Counted from the first letter of the stretch, positions 20,445 to 30,725 are shown. The stretch: 64,000 nt of DNA from Cytophagales bacterium (GCA_013298985.1 JAAFJS010000001.1:31855-95854); one strand, 5' to 3'. Notes: a model not told the origin generated them from the sequence alone. Numbers and translations are program-made.

Positions 20445-22115
20445 ATGAGTGATACGAACGAAAAAATAATATTTTCTATGGCGGGTGTAAGTAAAATCTT
20501 CCCTCCACAAAAACAAGTTTTAAAAAATATCTACCTCTCTTTTTTCTATGGCGCAAAGATTGGCGTACTTGGTCTGAATGGCTCTGGGAAGTCTTCTTTG
20601 CTCAAAATCATTGCAGGACTTGACAAAAGCTACATTGGCGAAGTGGTGTTTTCTCAAAATTATAGCATTGGCTTCTTAGAGCAAGAGCCTATCCTTGACC
20701 CCAGCAAAACGGTCAGGCAGGTAGTAGAAGAAGGCGTACAATCCATTATTGATTTGCTCAAAGAGTTCGAGGAAATTAATGAAAAATTTGCTGACCCTGA
20801 TGCCGATTTTGACAAATTGATGGCGCGACAGGCACTCGTCCAAGATAAGCTCGACCAAGCGGGCGCATGGGAACTGGACACGCGCTTAGAGAAGGCGATG
20901 GACGCACTCCGCACGCCCCCCGAAGAGGCTATCATTGGCAACCTCTCTGGTGGTGAAAAACGTCGCGTTGCCCTTTGTCGCTTACTCCTTCAAGAGCCTG
21001 ACGTACTGCTACTTGACGAGCCTACCAACCACCTTGACGCAGAATCTGTGCATTGGCTGGAACAGCACTTGCAGCAGTACAAAGGAACAGTCATTGCAGT
21101 TACACACGACCGTTATTTCTTGGACAATGTGGCGGGCTGGATTTTGGAACTGGATAGAGGCGAGGGAATCCCTTGGAAAGGCAATTATTCCTCTTGGTTA
21201 GAACAAAAACAAAACCGATTGGCGCAAGAGGAAAAACAAGAATCCAAACGCCAAAAAACCTTACAACGCGAACTCGAATGGGTGCGTATGTCGCCCAAAG
21301 CGCGCAATGTAAAGCAAAAAGCAAGGCTGAGTTCGTATGAAAAGCTGTTGGGTGAAGATGCAAAGGAAAAAGAGGAAAAATTGGAACTTTATATTCCCCA
21401 AGGACCCCGATTGGGCAATAAAGTTATTGAGGCGCACAATATCTCGAAGGCGTATGGCGATAAATTATTGATTGAAAACTTTAGCTTTTCCTTGCCTCCT
21501 GCGGGGATTGTAGGCATTGTAGGTCCTAATGGTGCAGGCAAAACCACACTTTTTAAGATGATTACAGGCTTGGTACAGCCTGATACTGGCACTTTTGAGG
21601 TAGGCTCAACGGTCAAATATGCCTACGTCGACCAAGAGCATGATGACTTAGACCCCAACAAAACGGTGTGGGAAACCATCACTGGTGGCACAGAATTGAT
21701 GAGAATAGGCGATAAGGAAGTAAACTCACGCGCCTATGTGAGCAAGTTCAATTTTAGTGGAAATGACCAACAGAAAAAAGTAGGGCAACTCTCTGGTGGT
21801 GAGCGCAATAGGGCGCACTTGGCAATCACCATCAAGCAGGCGGCAAACTTGCTACTGCTCGACGAGCCTACCAACGACTTGGACGTGAACACCTTGCGTG
21901 CCTTAGAAGAAGCCTTAGAAAACTTTGCGGGCTGTGCAGTGGTTATCTCGCACGACCGTTGGTTTTTGGATAGAATCACTACCCATATCATTGCTTTTGA
22001 GGGAGATTCTCAGGTGCGCTTCTTTGAAGGCAATTTCTCTGATTATGAGGAATTTAAGAAAAAACAAGATGGCTATACAGAGCCTAAACGAATCAGGTAT
22101 AAGAAATTGACATAA
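20445..22115 (+). CDS. ettA: energy-dependent translational throttle protein EttA (ABC-F)
   Basis: Two ABC cassettes (GLNGSGKSSLLKIIAG, GPNGAGKTTLFKMITG), LSGGEKRRVALCRLL, EttA-type linker. Confidence 0.96.
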   Translation: MSDTNEKIIFSMAGVSKIFPPQKQVLKNIYLSFFYGAKIGVLGLNGSGKSSLLKIIAGLDKSYIGEVVFSQNYSIGFLEQEPILDPSKTVRQVVEEGVQSIIDLLKEFEEINEKFADPDADFDKLMARQALVQDKLDQAGAWELDTRLEKAMDALRTPPEEAIIGNLSGGEKRRVALCRLLLQEPDVLLLDEPTNHLDAESVHWLEQHLQQYKGTVIAVTHDRYFLDNVAGWILELDRGEGIPWKGNYSSWLEQKQNRLAQEEKQESKRQKTLQRELEWVRMSPKARNVKQKARLSSYEKLLGEDAKEKEEKLELYIPQGPRLGNKVIEAHNISKAYGDKLLIENFSFSLPPAGIVGIVGPNGAGKTTLFKMITGLVQPDTGTFEVGSTVKYAYVDQEHDDLDPNKTVWETITGGTELMRIGDKEVNSRAYVSKFNFSGNDQQKKVGQLSGGERNRAHLAITIKQAANLLLLDEPTNDLDVNTLRALEEALENFAGCAVVISHDRWFLDRITTHIIAFEGDSQVRFFEGNFSDYEEFKKKQDGYTEPKRIRYKKLT

Positions 22116-22185
22116 GGAATGAAGGCTAATAAAAACACAAGCTAATTTTCTAACATAATAATAATTTAACCTTTAATATTTATAC

Positions 22186-22737
22186 ATGAATTTATCATTC
22201 AAACATTTCCTTTTATTGACAGCAATTATTTTTTTTGCAAGCTGTAACGCGACTACAAATACTAAATCAGCGACAGCTTCGCCAGAGTTAAATGAAAAAT
22301 TTAAGTCTATTGCACGACAAGAGAACATAGATTTCTACAAAAAAGACATTCAAGCTTGGAGTAAACATTTTTTACATTCTAATGCTGTTTATTGGATTTG
22401 TGTAGAAGATGATGTTACACTAAGAGCAACAGGCTGGGACGATTTAAACCAATTTGTAAGTCAATGGATGAAAGAAAATCCAATACCAGACTCTGACACT
22501 TTATTAAAACAAGATACGATTGATGACTTTCAGGTCGAATTATCAAATGAACTTGCTTTCGTAAGGTATAAGAAAAACCACATGATGCCTGACGGAAAGA
22601 TAAAGGTACTTCTTGAGAGCAGAACGTTTAAACTTGTAGAAAACGAGTGGAAAATAGTAGGAATGACCTCAGCACCAGGTTATGCAACCCCCAAAAGTGT
22701 AGCAAATATTTTTATACATAATGATGTACAAAAGTAA
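22186..22737 (+). CDS. lipoprotein with SnoaL/NTF2-like domain
   Basis: Lipobox FFASC; IDFYKKDIQAWSKHFLHSNAVYWICVEDDV...KLVENEWKIVGMTSAPGYA pattern. Confidence 0.65.
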   Translation: MNLSFKHFLLLTAIIFFASCNATTNTKSATASPELNEKFKSIARQENIDFYKKDIQAWSKHFLHSNAVYWICVEDDVTLRATGWDDLNQFVSQWMKENPIPDSDTLLKQDTIDDFQVELSNELAFVRYKKNHMMPDGKIKVLLESRTFKLVENEWKIVGMTSAPGYATPKSVANIFIHNDVQK

Positions 22738-22759
22738 GAACTCAAAGTATTAACATAGC

Positions 22760-22810
22760 AAAATCAACAATTTAACACACTCATTACGAGAACGTTAAAT
22801 TGCTGATTTT
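22760..22810. terminator. hairpin between convergent genes (probable bidirectional terminator)
   Basis: aaaatcaacaatttaac ... gttaaattgctgatttt, 17-nt arms with one mismatch. Confidence 0.5.
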
Positions 22811-22832
22811 ATAAAAAAGGTAATCAAAAAAA

Positions 22833-23423
22833 CTACAAAATCCAAGTCGTTTTTTCTTGGATTGGTTTTCTTTCTCCATCTGGCGAGGGAGTGGCGATGC
22901 TGCCTATGTAAAAGAAACCGAGTAATTTATCCTTTTCACCCAAGCCAAAAAATTCTTTTGCTTCTTCTAAATAAGTTACACCTCCACTACTCCAATATGC
23001 TCCTAATCCGTAAGCCGTTGCGGTCAAGTACATATTTTGTACAGCGCAGGCAACTGCCTCTATTTCTTCTATTTCAGGAATTTTTTCTACTTTCTGCCTT
23101 TGCATCACTATCGCAATGATGTGGGAAGCAAGCAAAGGCTCATTTTTCATTTTTTCGTATTTTTCAGGGTTAAATTTCTCAGGTGGCGTAACTTTTTTAT
23201 ACAACTCTGCCTGAAAATCTGCGAATTGTAGCAATCCACCCTCGGCAAAAACAAAAAAACGCCAAGGCTCAGTTTTTCCATGAGTAGGTGCCCAGTTTGC
23301 GTTTTCCAAGATTTGCTCAATGATTGTGGTGGCTACTTTTTCTCCTGAATATTGGCGCGGAAAAATAGAACGGCGATTACGAATTAAATGATTGATTTCT
23401 TGAATGTCATACGAAAATTGCAT
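22833..23423 (-). CDS. nitroreductase family protein
   Basis: IRNRRSIFPRQYSGEKVATTIIEQILENANWAPTHGKTEPWRFFVF; YGLGAYWSSGG. Confidence 0.92.
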   Translation of the reverse strand: MQFSYDIQEINHLIRNRRSIFPRQYSGEKVATTIIEQILENANWAPTHGKTEPWRFFVFAEGGLLQFADFQAELYKKVTPPEKFNPEKYEKMKNEPLLASHIIAIVMQRQKVEKIPEIEEIEAVACAVQNMYLTATAYGLGAYWSSGGVTYLEEAKEFFGLGEKDKLLGFFYIGSIATPSPDGERKPIQEKTTWIL

Positions 23424-23482
23424 TTGTTTCTATTTTAGATTTGATGTAATTATACTTTTTAAAATAAATATCTCATTATCAA

Positions 23483-24055
23483 CTACTTTATCAATATTCC
23501 ATTTTCTATTCTATCTTGCTGAATAATAAAATTGGCAAGCATAATCATAGCAACAACCCTATAAAACTCATTTTCAAAGTCTTTCATCACAAAATGTGTT
23601 ACAATAGCATTAGCTATTATCTCAGGCGAAATGATATTATTACTGACCCCAATAGTGTCCATTATAGAGATTATATACTTAAGTTTCGTATTTGCTAAAT
23701 CTGATGAATCAGCATATATATCATTTCGACATACAATCCCTGCTGGAAGATTATCAATTAATTGTAACTCTTTGATTAGATTTTTATTATAAAGGATACG
23801 CTGTGCATCAGGATTTTTTAAGTTTTCAATGAAGCGAATATAACTTCTTGCTGATTTATTCTTCAAAATACCATATTTGATATACACTTTCTCAAGTTCT
23901 TCTATAGCCATTTTTACCTCTTGCTTTTTCCCTAATTCTTCCAAGTGATTATAAAAACACAGAAGTATTTTTTCCTCCACAGCATAATCATATTGTGATT
24001 CACAACCGCAAAATAAGAGGCATAATCCTATATATAAAACCTTTATTTTATTCAT
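23483..24055 (-). CDS. hypothetical lipoprotein
   Basis: Lipobox LLFCGCES; no recognised family. Confidence 0.6.
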   Translation of the reverse strand: MNKIKVLYIGLCLLFCGCESQYDYAVEEKILLCFYNHLEELGKKQEVKMAIEELEKVYIKYGILKNKSARSYIRFIENLKNPDAQRILYNKNLIKELQLIDNLPAGIVCRNDIYADSSDLANTKLKYIISIMDTIGVSNNIISPEIIANAIVTHFVMKDFENEFYRVVAMIMLANFIIQQDRIENGILIK

Positions 24056-24088
24056 AAGTTTCAGTAAATCAATTAGATAAAAAATATC

Positions 24089-24439
24089 TCACTCCCCAAT
24101 GTGCCAGCATACACCCGCGATGTCAATCAGATTCACCTCTCTCCCATACGGAAATTCGGTAGGTGCTTGCAATTTTATGCCAAATTTCTTATCCAAATTT
24201 TTAGCATTAATTTTCTGCCAAAACTCATCTAAGTTGCTGACAGTGAGGCGAATCATCAAGTTTTCCGCCATTTCTTTATTTTCATAGCGTTGTAAAATAA
24301 ACTTACACGTATCTCTCTCAAAACCAATGTAATCGCCACCGTCCCAAGTGATTTGGAAGCCAAGCTCCACAAACAGTGCCTTGGATTCCTCAAAGCGACT
24401 CCCAGATGGGATAAATGGTTCTATACTATTGAATTTCAT
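24089..24439 (-). CDS. VOC (glyoxalase/bleomycin resistance-like) family protein
   Basis: EPFIPSGSRFEESKALFVELGFQITWDGGDYIGFERDTCKFILQ...EFPYGREVNLIDIAGVCWHIGE. Confidence 0.85.
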   Translation of the reverse strand: MKFNSIEPFIPSGSRFEESKALFVELGFQITWDGGDYIGFERDTCKFILQRYENKEMAENLMIRLTVSNLDEFWQKINAKNLDKKFGIKLQAPTEFPYGREVNLIDIAGVCWHIGE

Positions 24440-24529
24440 GGTTTTACAATTTTATATCAACTTAAATAAACTCCATTTAGAAAATTGTATTTCTCTTTTC
24501 CTGCTTTTATATTTGGTGATGATTCTAAT

Positions 24530-24638
24530 TGTATGATAACTTCCTCCCACCCCCAGCACTGCGCCCCCAAAGTGGGCGAAAAGGCTGTTTTCCCCCTTCG
24601 GAGGGGGTAGGGGGAGGTGAAATTTTGAATATCATACA
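24530..24638. repeat. ~109 bp imperfect palindromic G/C-run element with 8-bp terminal inverted repeats
   Basis: TGTATGAT...cctcccaccccc ... cccccttcggagggggtagggggagg...ATCATACA. Confidence 0.7.
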
Positions 24639-24781
24639 TTTGAAAGCATTACCTTACATTTATCAAGTGCAAACAAATATAATCCATTTTTTCATACTTT
24701 ATTACTTTTTGGGGTAAAACCATATTTCTTTGCAATTATTTGATTTTCATATAGTTGTATTTTAAAAAATCATTCCCACCA

Positions 24782-25771
24782 TCATTCCCTCATTTTTGCT
24801 AACTCCAACAGTTCCATTGCGGCATTGACTGCGTGAAGCTCGCTATTTTCTACTTTTTGTTCTATTTCAGTCAATGATTTTTGGATAGTGGCATGGTTGT
24901 AAAACTGACTTTCCAACTGCGTTCTGATGACCTCGTGTAGCCATGCTTTGTTTTGCAGTTGGCGTTTTTTGACAAACCAACCGTTGCTTTTAACCAAATT
25001 TTGATACTCAGTTATCAAAGTCCAAATTTGGTCTAAACCCTTCGTTGTCAGGGCAGAGCAAGTCAGCACTTTGGGATACCAGCCGTTTTCAGAGGGGGAA
25101 AGTAGGTGCAAGGCGGATTGGTATTCTGCCTGAGCCAAGCGTGCTTTCTTTTCATTGTCTTCATCGGCTTTGGTAATCGCCACAGCATCAGCCATTTCCA
25201 TAATTCCTTTTTTGATGCCTTGCAGTTCATCACCCGCGCCCGCAAGCATGAGCAAGAGAAAAAAATCAGTCATATTGCTTACACTGGTTTCGGACTGCCC
25301 AACGCCCACTGTTTCTATCAAAATCACTTCGAAGCCCGCCGCCTCACAGAGCAACATGGTTTCGCGAGTTTTTCTGCTTACACCGCCCAGCGAAGTGCCT
25401 GCGGGGGAAGGTCTGATAAACGCCAAAGGATTGCGCCCAAGTTCTTCCATGCGTGTTTTGTCGCCCATGATGCTTCCGCCTGTACGCTGACTGGTAGGGT
25501 CTATTGCCAGCACCGCCAATTTTTTTCCTAAATGGGTGATGAGCTTCCCCCAAGCCTCGATAAATGTACTTTTGCCTACGCCTGGTACGCCCGTAATGCC
25601 TATGCGAATGGCATTGCCTGTGTATGGAAGCAAAGCCTCTATCAGCTCAGAGGCGAGCCGTTTATCCGAAGCTAACTCACTTTCTATGAGAGTGATAGCT
25701 CTACTAAGTACAAAACGATTTTGCGATTTGATGCCTTCTACGTATTCATTGATGGATAGACGTTTGCTCAT
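24782..25771 (-). CDS. meaB: methylmalonyl-CoA mutase-associated GTPase MeaB
   Basis: GITGVPGVGKSTFIEAWGKLITHLGKKLAVLAIDPTSQRTGGSIMGDKTRMEEL. Confidence 0.96.
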   Translation of the reverse strand: MSKRLSINEYVEGIKSQNRFVLSRAITLIESELASDKRLASELIEALLPYTGNAIRIGITGVPGVGKSTFIEAWGKLITHLGKKLAVLAIDPTSQRTGGSIMGDKTRMEELGRNPLAFIRPSPAGTSLGGVSRKTRETMLLCEAAGFEVILIETVGVGQSETSVSNMTDFFLLLMLAGAGDELQGIKKGIMEMADAVAITKADEDNEKKARLAQAEYQSALHLLSPSENGWYPKVLTCSALTTKGLDQIWTLITEYQNLVKSNGWFVKKRQLQNKAWLHEVIRTQLESQFYNHATIQKSLTEIEQKVENSELHAVNAAMELLELAKMRE

Positions 25772-25869
25772 AGGTCTGATTTTCCTTACAATAAAAACGG
25801 TCAGACGATTTGATGCCGCCAGACCGTTTGAGAGATTTGATTAAAAAAACTTCTTATAAAAATATTTTA

Positions 25870-26928
25870 CTAATTATTTCGTGGTCTTAAAGGCTGAATT
25901 TTTGGTGTTTTGCGTTTGTAAAGTGGATTCTTCTTATTGTAAGTAGGTCCTGGATTGGACGGGTGTTCCATTTTGCGCTTAATATTTGTATTCGTCCTGT
26001 TTTTGGGCGCGCCATAAACCCTACTTTTGAGGAAACCAAATTTGTAACCAAGCATAATTTCGTTGGTGCCTCCCGCAAACCCTTGTAATGCGCCTGTGGA
26101 AAAGTCGCGAGAGTAGCCAAAGCGTAAGTTGTTGATACTCACACCTGCACCTACTACTGCGCCGTAGTCCATGCGGTAGGCGGCATTGCCCCAAATCATG
26201 TTATTAAAGGTATATTGCACACCAAAATCTAACTGTGCGGGCGTGTTTTGGACGTAGCGCGCCATAATCATAGGCTCTACGCGGTGCATTTCGTCATACG
26301 TTTTCAGCGTACATCTGGCTGTAAGCAAATAGTGCGGTTGGAGTCGCAAATTATTATCTGCTTCGTCTATTGACCTGATGCCTCCATTCAGGAACTGAGG
26401 AATGGAAAAACCAATTTGGAATTTGTCTTTGAAAATATAGTTCATACCAAAAGCAAATTCCATAGACATATAATTGCCAGTGTTACTCAAAATTTTTGGG
26501 TCGTTGGGGTGCAAAATATATGCCTTATTAAAATCAATGCTTGTTTGATTAAAACCGCCAGACAAACCAAAAGAAAAATAGGACGTGTTTTCGTACAAGC
26601 TAAAAATATGGTAGGCATAGCTGAACATGACTTTGTTCTGCCTAAAAATACCAATATTGTCTTGATAAGCATTGATACCTATCCCACTTCTCGACTCAAA
26701 AAAAGGCAAATCAAGCGTAACTAAGCTGGTCGTGGGCGCACCTTCGATGCCGTCCCACTGATTGCGGTAGGTAACATTGACAGAACCAAATTTGTCTAAA
26801 CCAGCCCAAGCGGGGTTGTAAATAAATGGATTAGCAAAATACTGGCTATAAAGCGGAATCTGCTGGGCAAGCGTTTTTCCACCCAAAGCAACAAGTATAA
26901 TCCCTACAAAAAGAATCTTCTTCATCAT
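25870..26928 (-). CDS. type IX secretion system membrane protein, PorP/SprF family
   Basis: QQIPLYSQYFANPFIYNPAWAGLDKFGSVNVTYRNQWDGIEGAPTTSLVTLDLPFFESRSGIGINAYQDNIG. Confidence 0.95.
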   Translation of the reverse strand: MMKKILFVGIILVALGGKTLAQQIPLYSQYFANPFIYNPAWAGLDKFGSVNVTYRNQWDGIEGAPTTSLVTLDLPFFESRSGIGINAYQDNIGIFRQNKVMFSYAYHIFSLYENTSYFSFGLSGGFNQTSIDFNKAYILHPNDPKILSNTGNYMSMEFAFGMNYIFKDKFQIGFSIPQFLNGGIRSIDEADNNLRLQPHYLLTARCTLKTYDEMHRVEPMIMARYVQNTPAQLDFGVQYTFNNMIWGNAAYRMDYGAVVGAGVSINNLRFGYSRDFSTGALQGFAGGTNEIMLGYKFGFLKSRVYGAPKNRTNTNIKRKMEHPSNPGPTYNKKNPLYKRKTPKIQPLRPRNN

Positions 26929-27049
26929 TTAATATGTTTCTTGTTTATATTCGTTGTTCCTTGTCTGTGGTTTCTTGTTCGTTTTCTATGAAAAATCAGG
27001 GAAAATGAACAAGAAACGCAAAGCATAGGAATAAAACAAAGTGAGTTTG

Positions 27050-30000
27050 CTAATTGATTATCGAGAATGACCCCTTCTTCGGTCGGTTGGTCAGCCCAAA
27101 CTGTATCACGTAGAAATAAACGCCTGTTGGTAGCATTTCGCCATTAATCGTTCCGTCCCAGTCATTTTTATAATTTTTACGTTGTAAAATTTCTTTTCCC
27201 CAACGGTTAAAAATCAAAATACTGTTTTCTGGATAGAGTTCTAAGTTTTTGACAAACAAGAAGTCGTTGAGTCCGTCCCCATTGGGCGTAATCACATCTA
27301 CCACGTCTACATCAGCTTCGTTGTTTACACGCACCAACACGCTATCTACATTTCTACAACCTGCCGCATCTATACCCGTAACGATATAAGTGGTGGTGAT
27401 TCGTGGACTTGCGATTGGCGTAGCCGTTGAGTCCCTGTCCAGTCCTTCCTTGGGTCGCCACACGAAGGAACTTGCCCCCGTAGCTAAGAGCCTGACTCCA
27501 AAACCAATGGTTACAGAGGTGTCTTTGCCTGCATCTACTTTGGGTAATTCTAACAAACGAATAGGTACTGACAAACTGGTATCACTGAAACACTTATTTT
27601 TGGTAATTCGACGATAATAACTTGTCGAATCTGGAATCGGCGGTGCAAGGTCGCGAGCAACTGCACGTGTGATATTTTCCCATTTTTTTCTGTCTTTGGA
27701 AACCTGCCACTGATACTCAAACACGCCTACATTGTCTGTGGGTCTTGTTCCTTTCAAGGTATCAGGCTGAATCCCGCGACAAGCTATTAAACCTGTACCT
27801 ATGATTCTATTGTTGGTAACTGGCTCATTAACAGCAATTAATACCGTATTACTTGTGTCAGAAAAACAAGAGGTTTGTACTATCCTTCTAAATTTGGTGC
27901 TTCGCAACAAATCTGGTGTATAATTTCGTGTGTTGGCAATCGTTTTCCAAGTGCTGTCTGTAACGTTTTGTTGCCAGATATACACATATTTGCCATCACC
28001 GCCTGTGGGCAATGAACCCGCCAAACTGTCTGCTTTTGCGCCCAAACAAAGTTCTTGGTTATCTCTGATGATGTTATTTCTTACTTTGTTTACAAAATCA
28101 ATTTTGATGACATTACTGGTATCTGTTCCGCATTGACGCGCAGTAACGATACGGCGGTAATAAGAAACGCGTGTAATGCCTTGTGGTTTAAAGTTTTGTA
28201 ATGTATCTGCCAATGACCACGTTTTGAGTGAATCCGTAGAAACCTGCCAGCGATATTTGTAGCCGCCTCCGCCACCTATGGGTACGAAGCCAGTGATTTC
28301 TCCTATATTTTGACCTTCGCAAATACCTTGATTGCCACGAATGATGTTGTTTTCAATCCCTGAAACAGTAGTGATGGTAACAACATTGCTGATATTGAGT
28401 TTACAGCCATTATCGACTACACGACGATAAAATAATTTGCCAACTACGCCTCTCTTGGGTGGACCATAATTCAATTTATTCCCCGCCGAGTCTATTCTTG
28501 CCCAGTTGATGGAGTCAGGCGAAGTTTGCCAAATATATTTGAAAAAACCTTTTCCTTCGGGCTTGGTAGCTCGTAAGGAGTCCGCAGGAATCGTGGTACA
28601 GTTTAGCTGATTGAGGCTTGTGATTCGGTTTACACCAAAGGCAAATGCTCTGGCAACCACCAATATATTACTTGTATCTGAATAACACAAACTTCTGACT
28701 ATTCTTCGGAAATAAGTGGTATCCGTAACATTATCAAGCACTAAGCGCAAAGAATCGCCGCGATTATTCCAATTTCTCCTGTCCAAAGAGGTCTGCCAAG
28801 TGTATCGATAATTGCCGCCGCCATTGATAGGAACATTGCCTGTCAGTCTAACTTTGGTCGTATCTCCATCACAATAAACGGGCGTATTTACCTGTATTCT
28901 ATTATTGGCAATCAATGGAAAAATAGCCACCGTAACCGTATTACTTGTATCTTTTTTACAAATACTGGTAACTATTCGGCGGAAATAGGTCGTTTTGGTC
29001 AGCTTGAGTTCAGGATAGAATCGGAGCATGGTATCTGCTTTGGTCGCAGTATCAGCACGCGTCCATGTCTTTTTGTCCAGAGATGCCTGCCATTGGAACT
29101 TATAATTAATGGTATCTTTTTTGGAAGCACCCGTAGTATCCATCAATACAGCTATTTTTGCTAAGGGGCAGATAGATTGGTCTTTGCCCACCACATTTGC
29201 GCCAAAAGGCTTTACAATCGTAACTTTGAGTAGCGCACTGGTATCTTTGAAACAAGATTTATCACTAACGATTCGTCTAAAATACGTGGTTTCTAATAAG
29301 TCGATTGGTTTATAGTTTTCAGAGCCGTCAGCATCTGTCCACTCTTTGAGATTGGTAGTGTATTGCCACTGATACGCATATCGTCCGTCGCCACCTGTAA
29401 CTTTTCGTGTACTTCTGAATGTTTTTGCACTATCGCCCAAGCATATCGTTTGGCTGACACCCACTGTATTATTTGCCAATTTTCGGAAATACTTGATAGT
29501 GATGATGTTACTGGTATCATTTACGCAGCGTCCATCACTGGAAATCCTTCTAAAATAAGTTACCGTATCAGGGAGAGAGCCAATTCGTAAATTTTGTCCA
29601 ATGCCTATATTTGTCCAATTTTTTCTATCAATGCCGCGTTGCCACTGAAAAGTTAATGCTGTTCCCTTCGAGCCTGTGGGTAGCGTACCTTGCAAGGTAG
29701 GGAAAGGTTGCCCTTCGCATATACTTTGGTCTTTGTCAATCCTACTGCCCACTATGCGGCAGGGATTGATAATGATGGTCAGTTTTCGATAAAAAATCAA
29801 ACCAGGCACGCGTGAGTTTGATATTTGTAATAAATATTTTCCTTCTTGCGTATTTTTTGTGGCATCAGCAATGTTCAGCTTGGCTTCGGGGCTTGGCGAA
29901 CTCAGCGAAGTACCCGCCCTAAACCATTGATAGAGATTATTTGCGCCACTCAGCATTATCGAGTAGGCAAATGCGTCGCCCTCGTTAATCGTGATGGTAC

Positions 30001-30580
30001 TGTCTTTGGTCGTACTCATGCCGATTTTGACTGCCACGCCCAGCGTATCCTTTTCCATGCCATCAGGCAAGTAGGTAAACGTAGAAAACTTGCCCACATT
30101 TGGCTCCAAACTGCCAAAACCCAACTGGTTATTATTGACAATCACAGACCCCAGCGTGGTAATCTTGGTTAGGTCAGGAATCGAGGTGAACTGGTTTTTG
30201 CTCAGGTTCAGCGTAGTCAGCTTGGTCAGGGTCGTCGCGATTCTTTCAGGCACTTTGCCCGTGAGCGCGTTATTCGAAAGGTTCAAAACGGTGAGTTCCG
30301 TTAGGTTCGCAATCGAGTCGGATAGCGAGCCAGTCATCTTGACTCCCGAAAGAATCAAACTGGTAACGCGACCACCCGTAAGCGTAACGCCACCCCAAGA
30401 GCTAATAGGCAAGGTCAAGTTCCAAGGCACACTTGCCAATCCCGTCCAAGATGCTCCTTTTGTCCTAAAATACAAGTTTCGCAGTGCCAAAGAATCTCCA
30501 GCCCTGTTTTGTGCTTCTGCTTCACCAGCAAACGCACCTATCAAGAAAATAAATAATAAGATAAATCTATACTTTTTCAC
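27050..30580 (-). CDS. large secreted protein: LRR N-terminus, eight Ig-like repeats, gliding-motility-type (T9SS type B) C-terminal domain
   Basis: LRR-like LTVLNLSNNALTGKVPERI; repeated CxG...YxYxWQxSxDxxxW...YFRRIVxxxCxxDTSN; C-term VVDVITPNGDGLNDFLFVKNLELYPENSILIFNRWGKEILQRKNYKNDWDGTINGEMLPTGVYFYVI. Confidence 0.93.
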   Translation of the reverse strand: MKKYRFILLFIFLIGAFAGEAEAQNRAGDSLALRNLYFRTKGASWTGLASVPWNLTLPISSWGGVTLTGGRVTSLILSGVKMTGSLSDSIANLTELTVLNLSNNALTGKVPERIATTLTKLTTLNLSKNQFTSIPDLTKITTLGSVIVNNNQLGFGSLEPNVGKFSTFTYLPDGMEKDTLGVAVKIGMSTTKDSTITINEGDAFAYSIMLSGANNLYQWFRAGTSLSSPSPEAKLNIADATKNTQEGKYLLQISNSRVPGLIFYRKLTIIINPCRIVGSRIDKDQSICEGQPFPTLQGTLPTGSKGTALTFQWQRGIDRKNWTNIGIGQNLRIGSLPDTVTYFRRISSDGRCVNDTSNIITIKYFRKLANNTVGVSQTICLGDSAKTFRSTRKVTGGDGRYAYQWQYTTNLKEWTDADGSENYKPIDLLETTYFRRIVSDKSCFKDTSALLKVTIVKPFGANVVGKDQSICPLAKIAVLMDTTGASKKDTINYKFQWQASLDKKTWTRADTATKADTMLRFYPELKLTKTTYFRRIVTSICKKDTSNTVTVAIFPLIANNRIQVNTPVYCDGDTTKVRLTGNVPINGGGNYRYTWQTSLDRRNWNNRGDSLRLVLDNVTDTTYFRRIVRSLCYSDTSNILVVARAFAFGVNRITSLNQLNCTTIPADSLRATKPEGKGFFKYIWQTSPDSINWARIDSAGNKLNYGPPKRGVVGKLFYRRVVDNGCKLNISNVVTITTVSGIENNIIRGNQGICEGQNIGEITGFVPIGGGGGYKYRWQVSTDSLKTWSLADTLQNFKPQGITRVSYYRRIVTARQCGTDTSNVIKIDFVNKVRNNIIRDNQELCLGAKADSLAGSLPTGGDGKYVYIWQQNVTDSTWKTIANTRNYTPDLLRSTKFRRIVQTSCFSDTSNTVLIAVNEPVTNNRIIGTGLIACRGIQPDTLKGTRPTDNVGVFEYQWQVSKDRKKWENITRAVARDLAPPIPDSTSYYRRITKNKCFSDTSLSVPIRLLELPKVDAGKDTSVTIGFGVRLLATGASSFVWRPKEGLDRDSTATPIASPRITTTYIVTGIDAAGCRNVDSVLVRVNNEADVDVVDVITPNGDGLNDFLFVKNLELYPENSILIFNRWGKEILQRKNYKNDWDGTINGEMLPTGVYFYVIQFGLTNRPKKGSFSIIN
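27540..29730 (-). repeat. eight tandem ~90-100 aa Ig-like modules encoded in the T9SS type B protein
   Basis: Manual alignment of ICxGxx...YxWQxSxDxxxW...YFRRIVxxxCxxDTSNxxxI units. Confidence 0.85.
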
Positions 30581-30666
30581 AGTATTCCAATCAGTTTATG
30601 TGAACGAATTAAACAATTTTTGATGTACCAAATGAAGATTAAATTAGTCTTTGACAAAAACTCGTG

Positions 30667-30725
30667 GAAAGCCCACCCCGCTAAAGCGAGGTGTTATTAT
30701 TTAACCCACCGTTTTAACGGTGGGA
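30667..30725 (+). repeat. REP-like two-hairpin element, copy A
   Basis: gaaagcccacc-ccgctaaagcgaggt-gttattatttaac-ccaccgttttaacggtggga; ends match 62212..62283 reversed. Confidence 0.7.

Noticed and set aside
24457-24717. Short ORFs on both strands (60 and 62 aa)
   Set aside because: They arise from the G/C-run palindromic element and are not protein-like
25795-25829. aaacggtc ... gaccgttt hairpin between meaB and the PorP-like gene
   Set aside because: Short arms with a long loop; probably a weak local structure, not enough to call a terminator or repeat family
27540-29730. Regular repeats considered as a possible CRISPR or tandem DNA array
   Set aside because: Repeats are protein-level, ~270-300 bp, diverged and in one long reading frame; no CRISPR array or cas gene seen in the window
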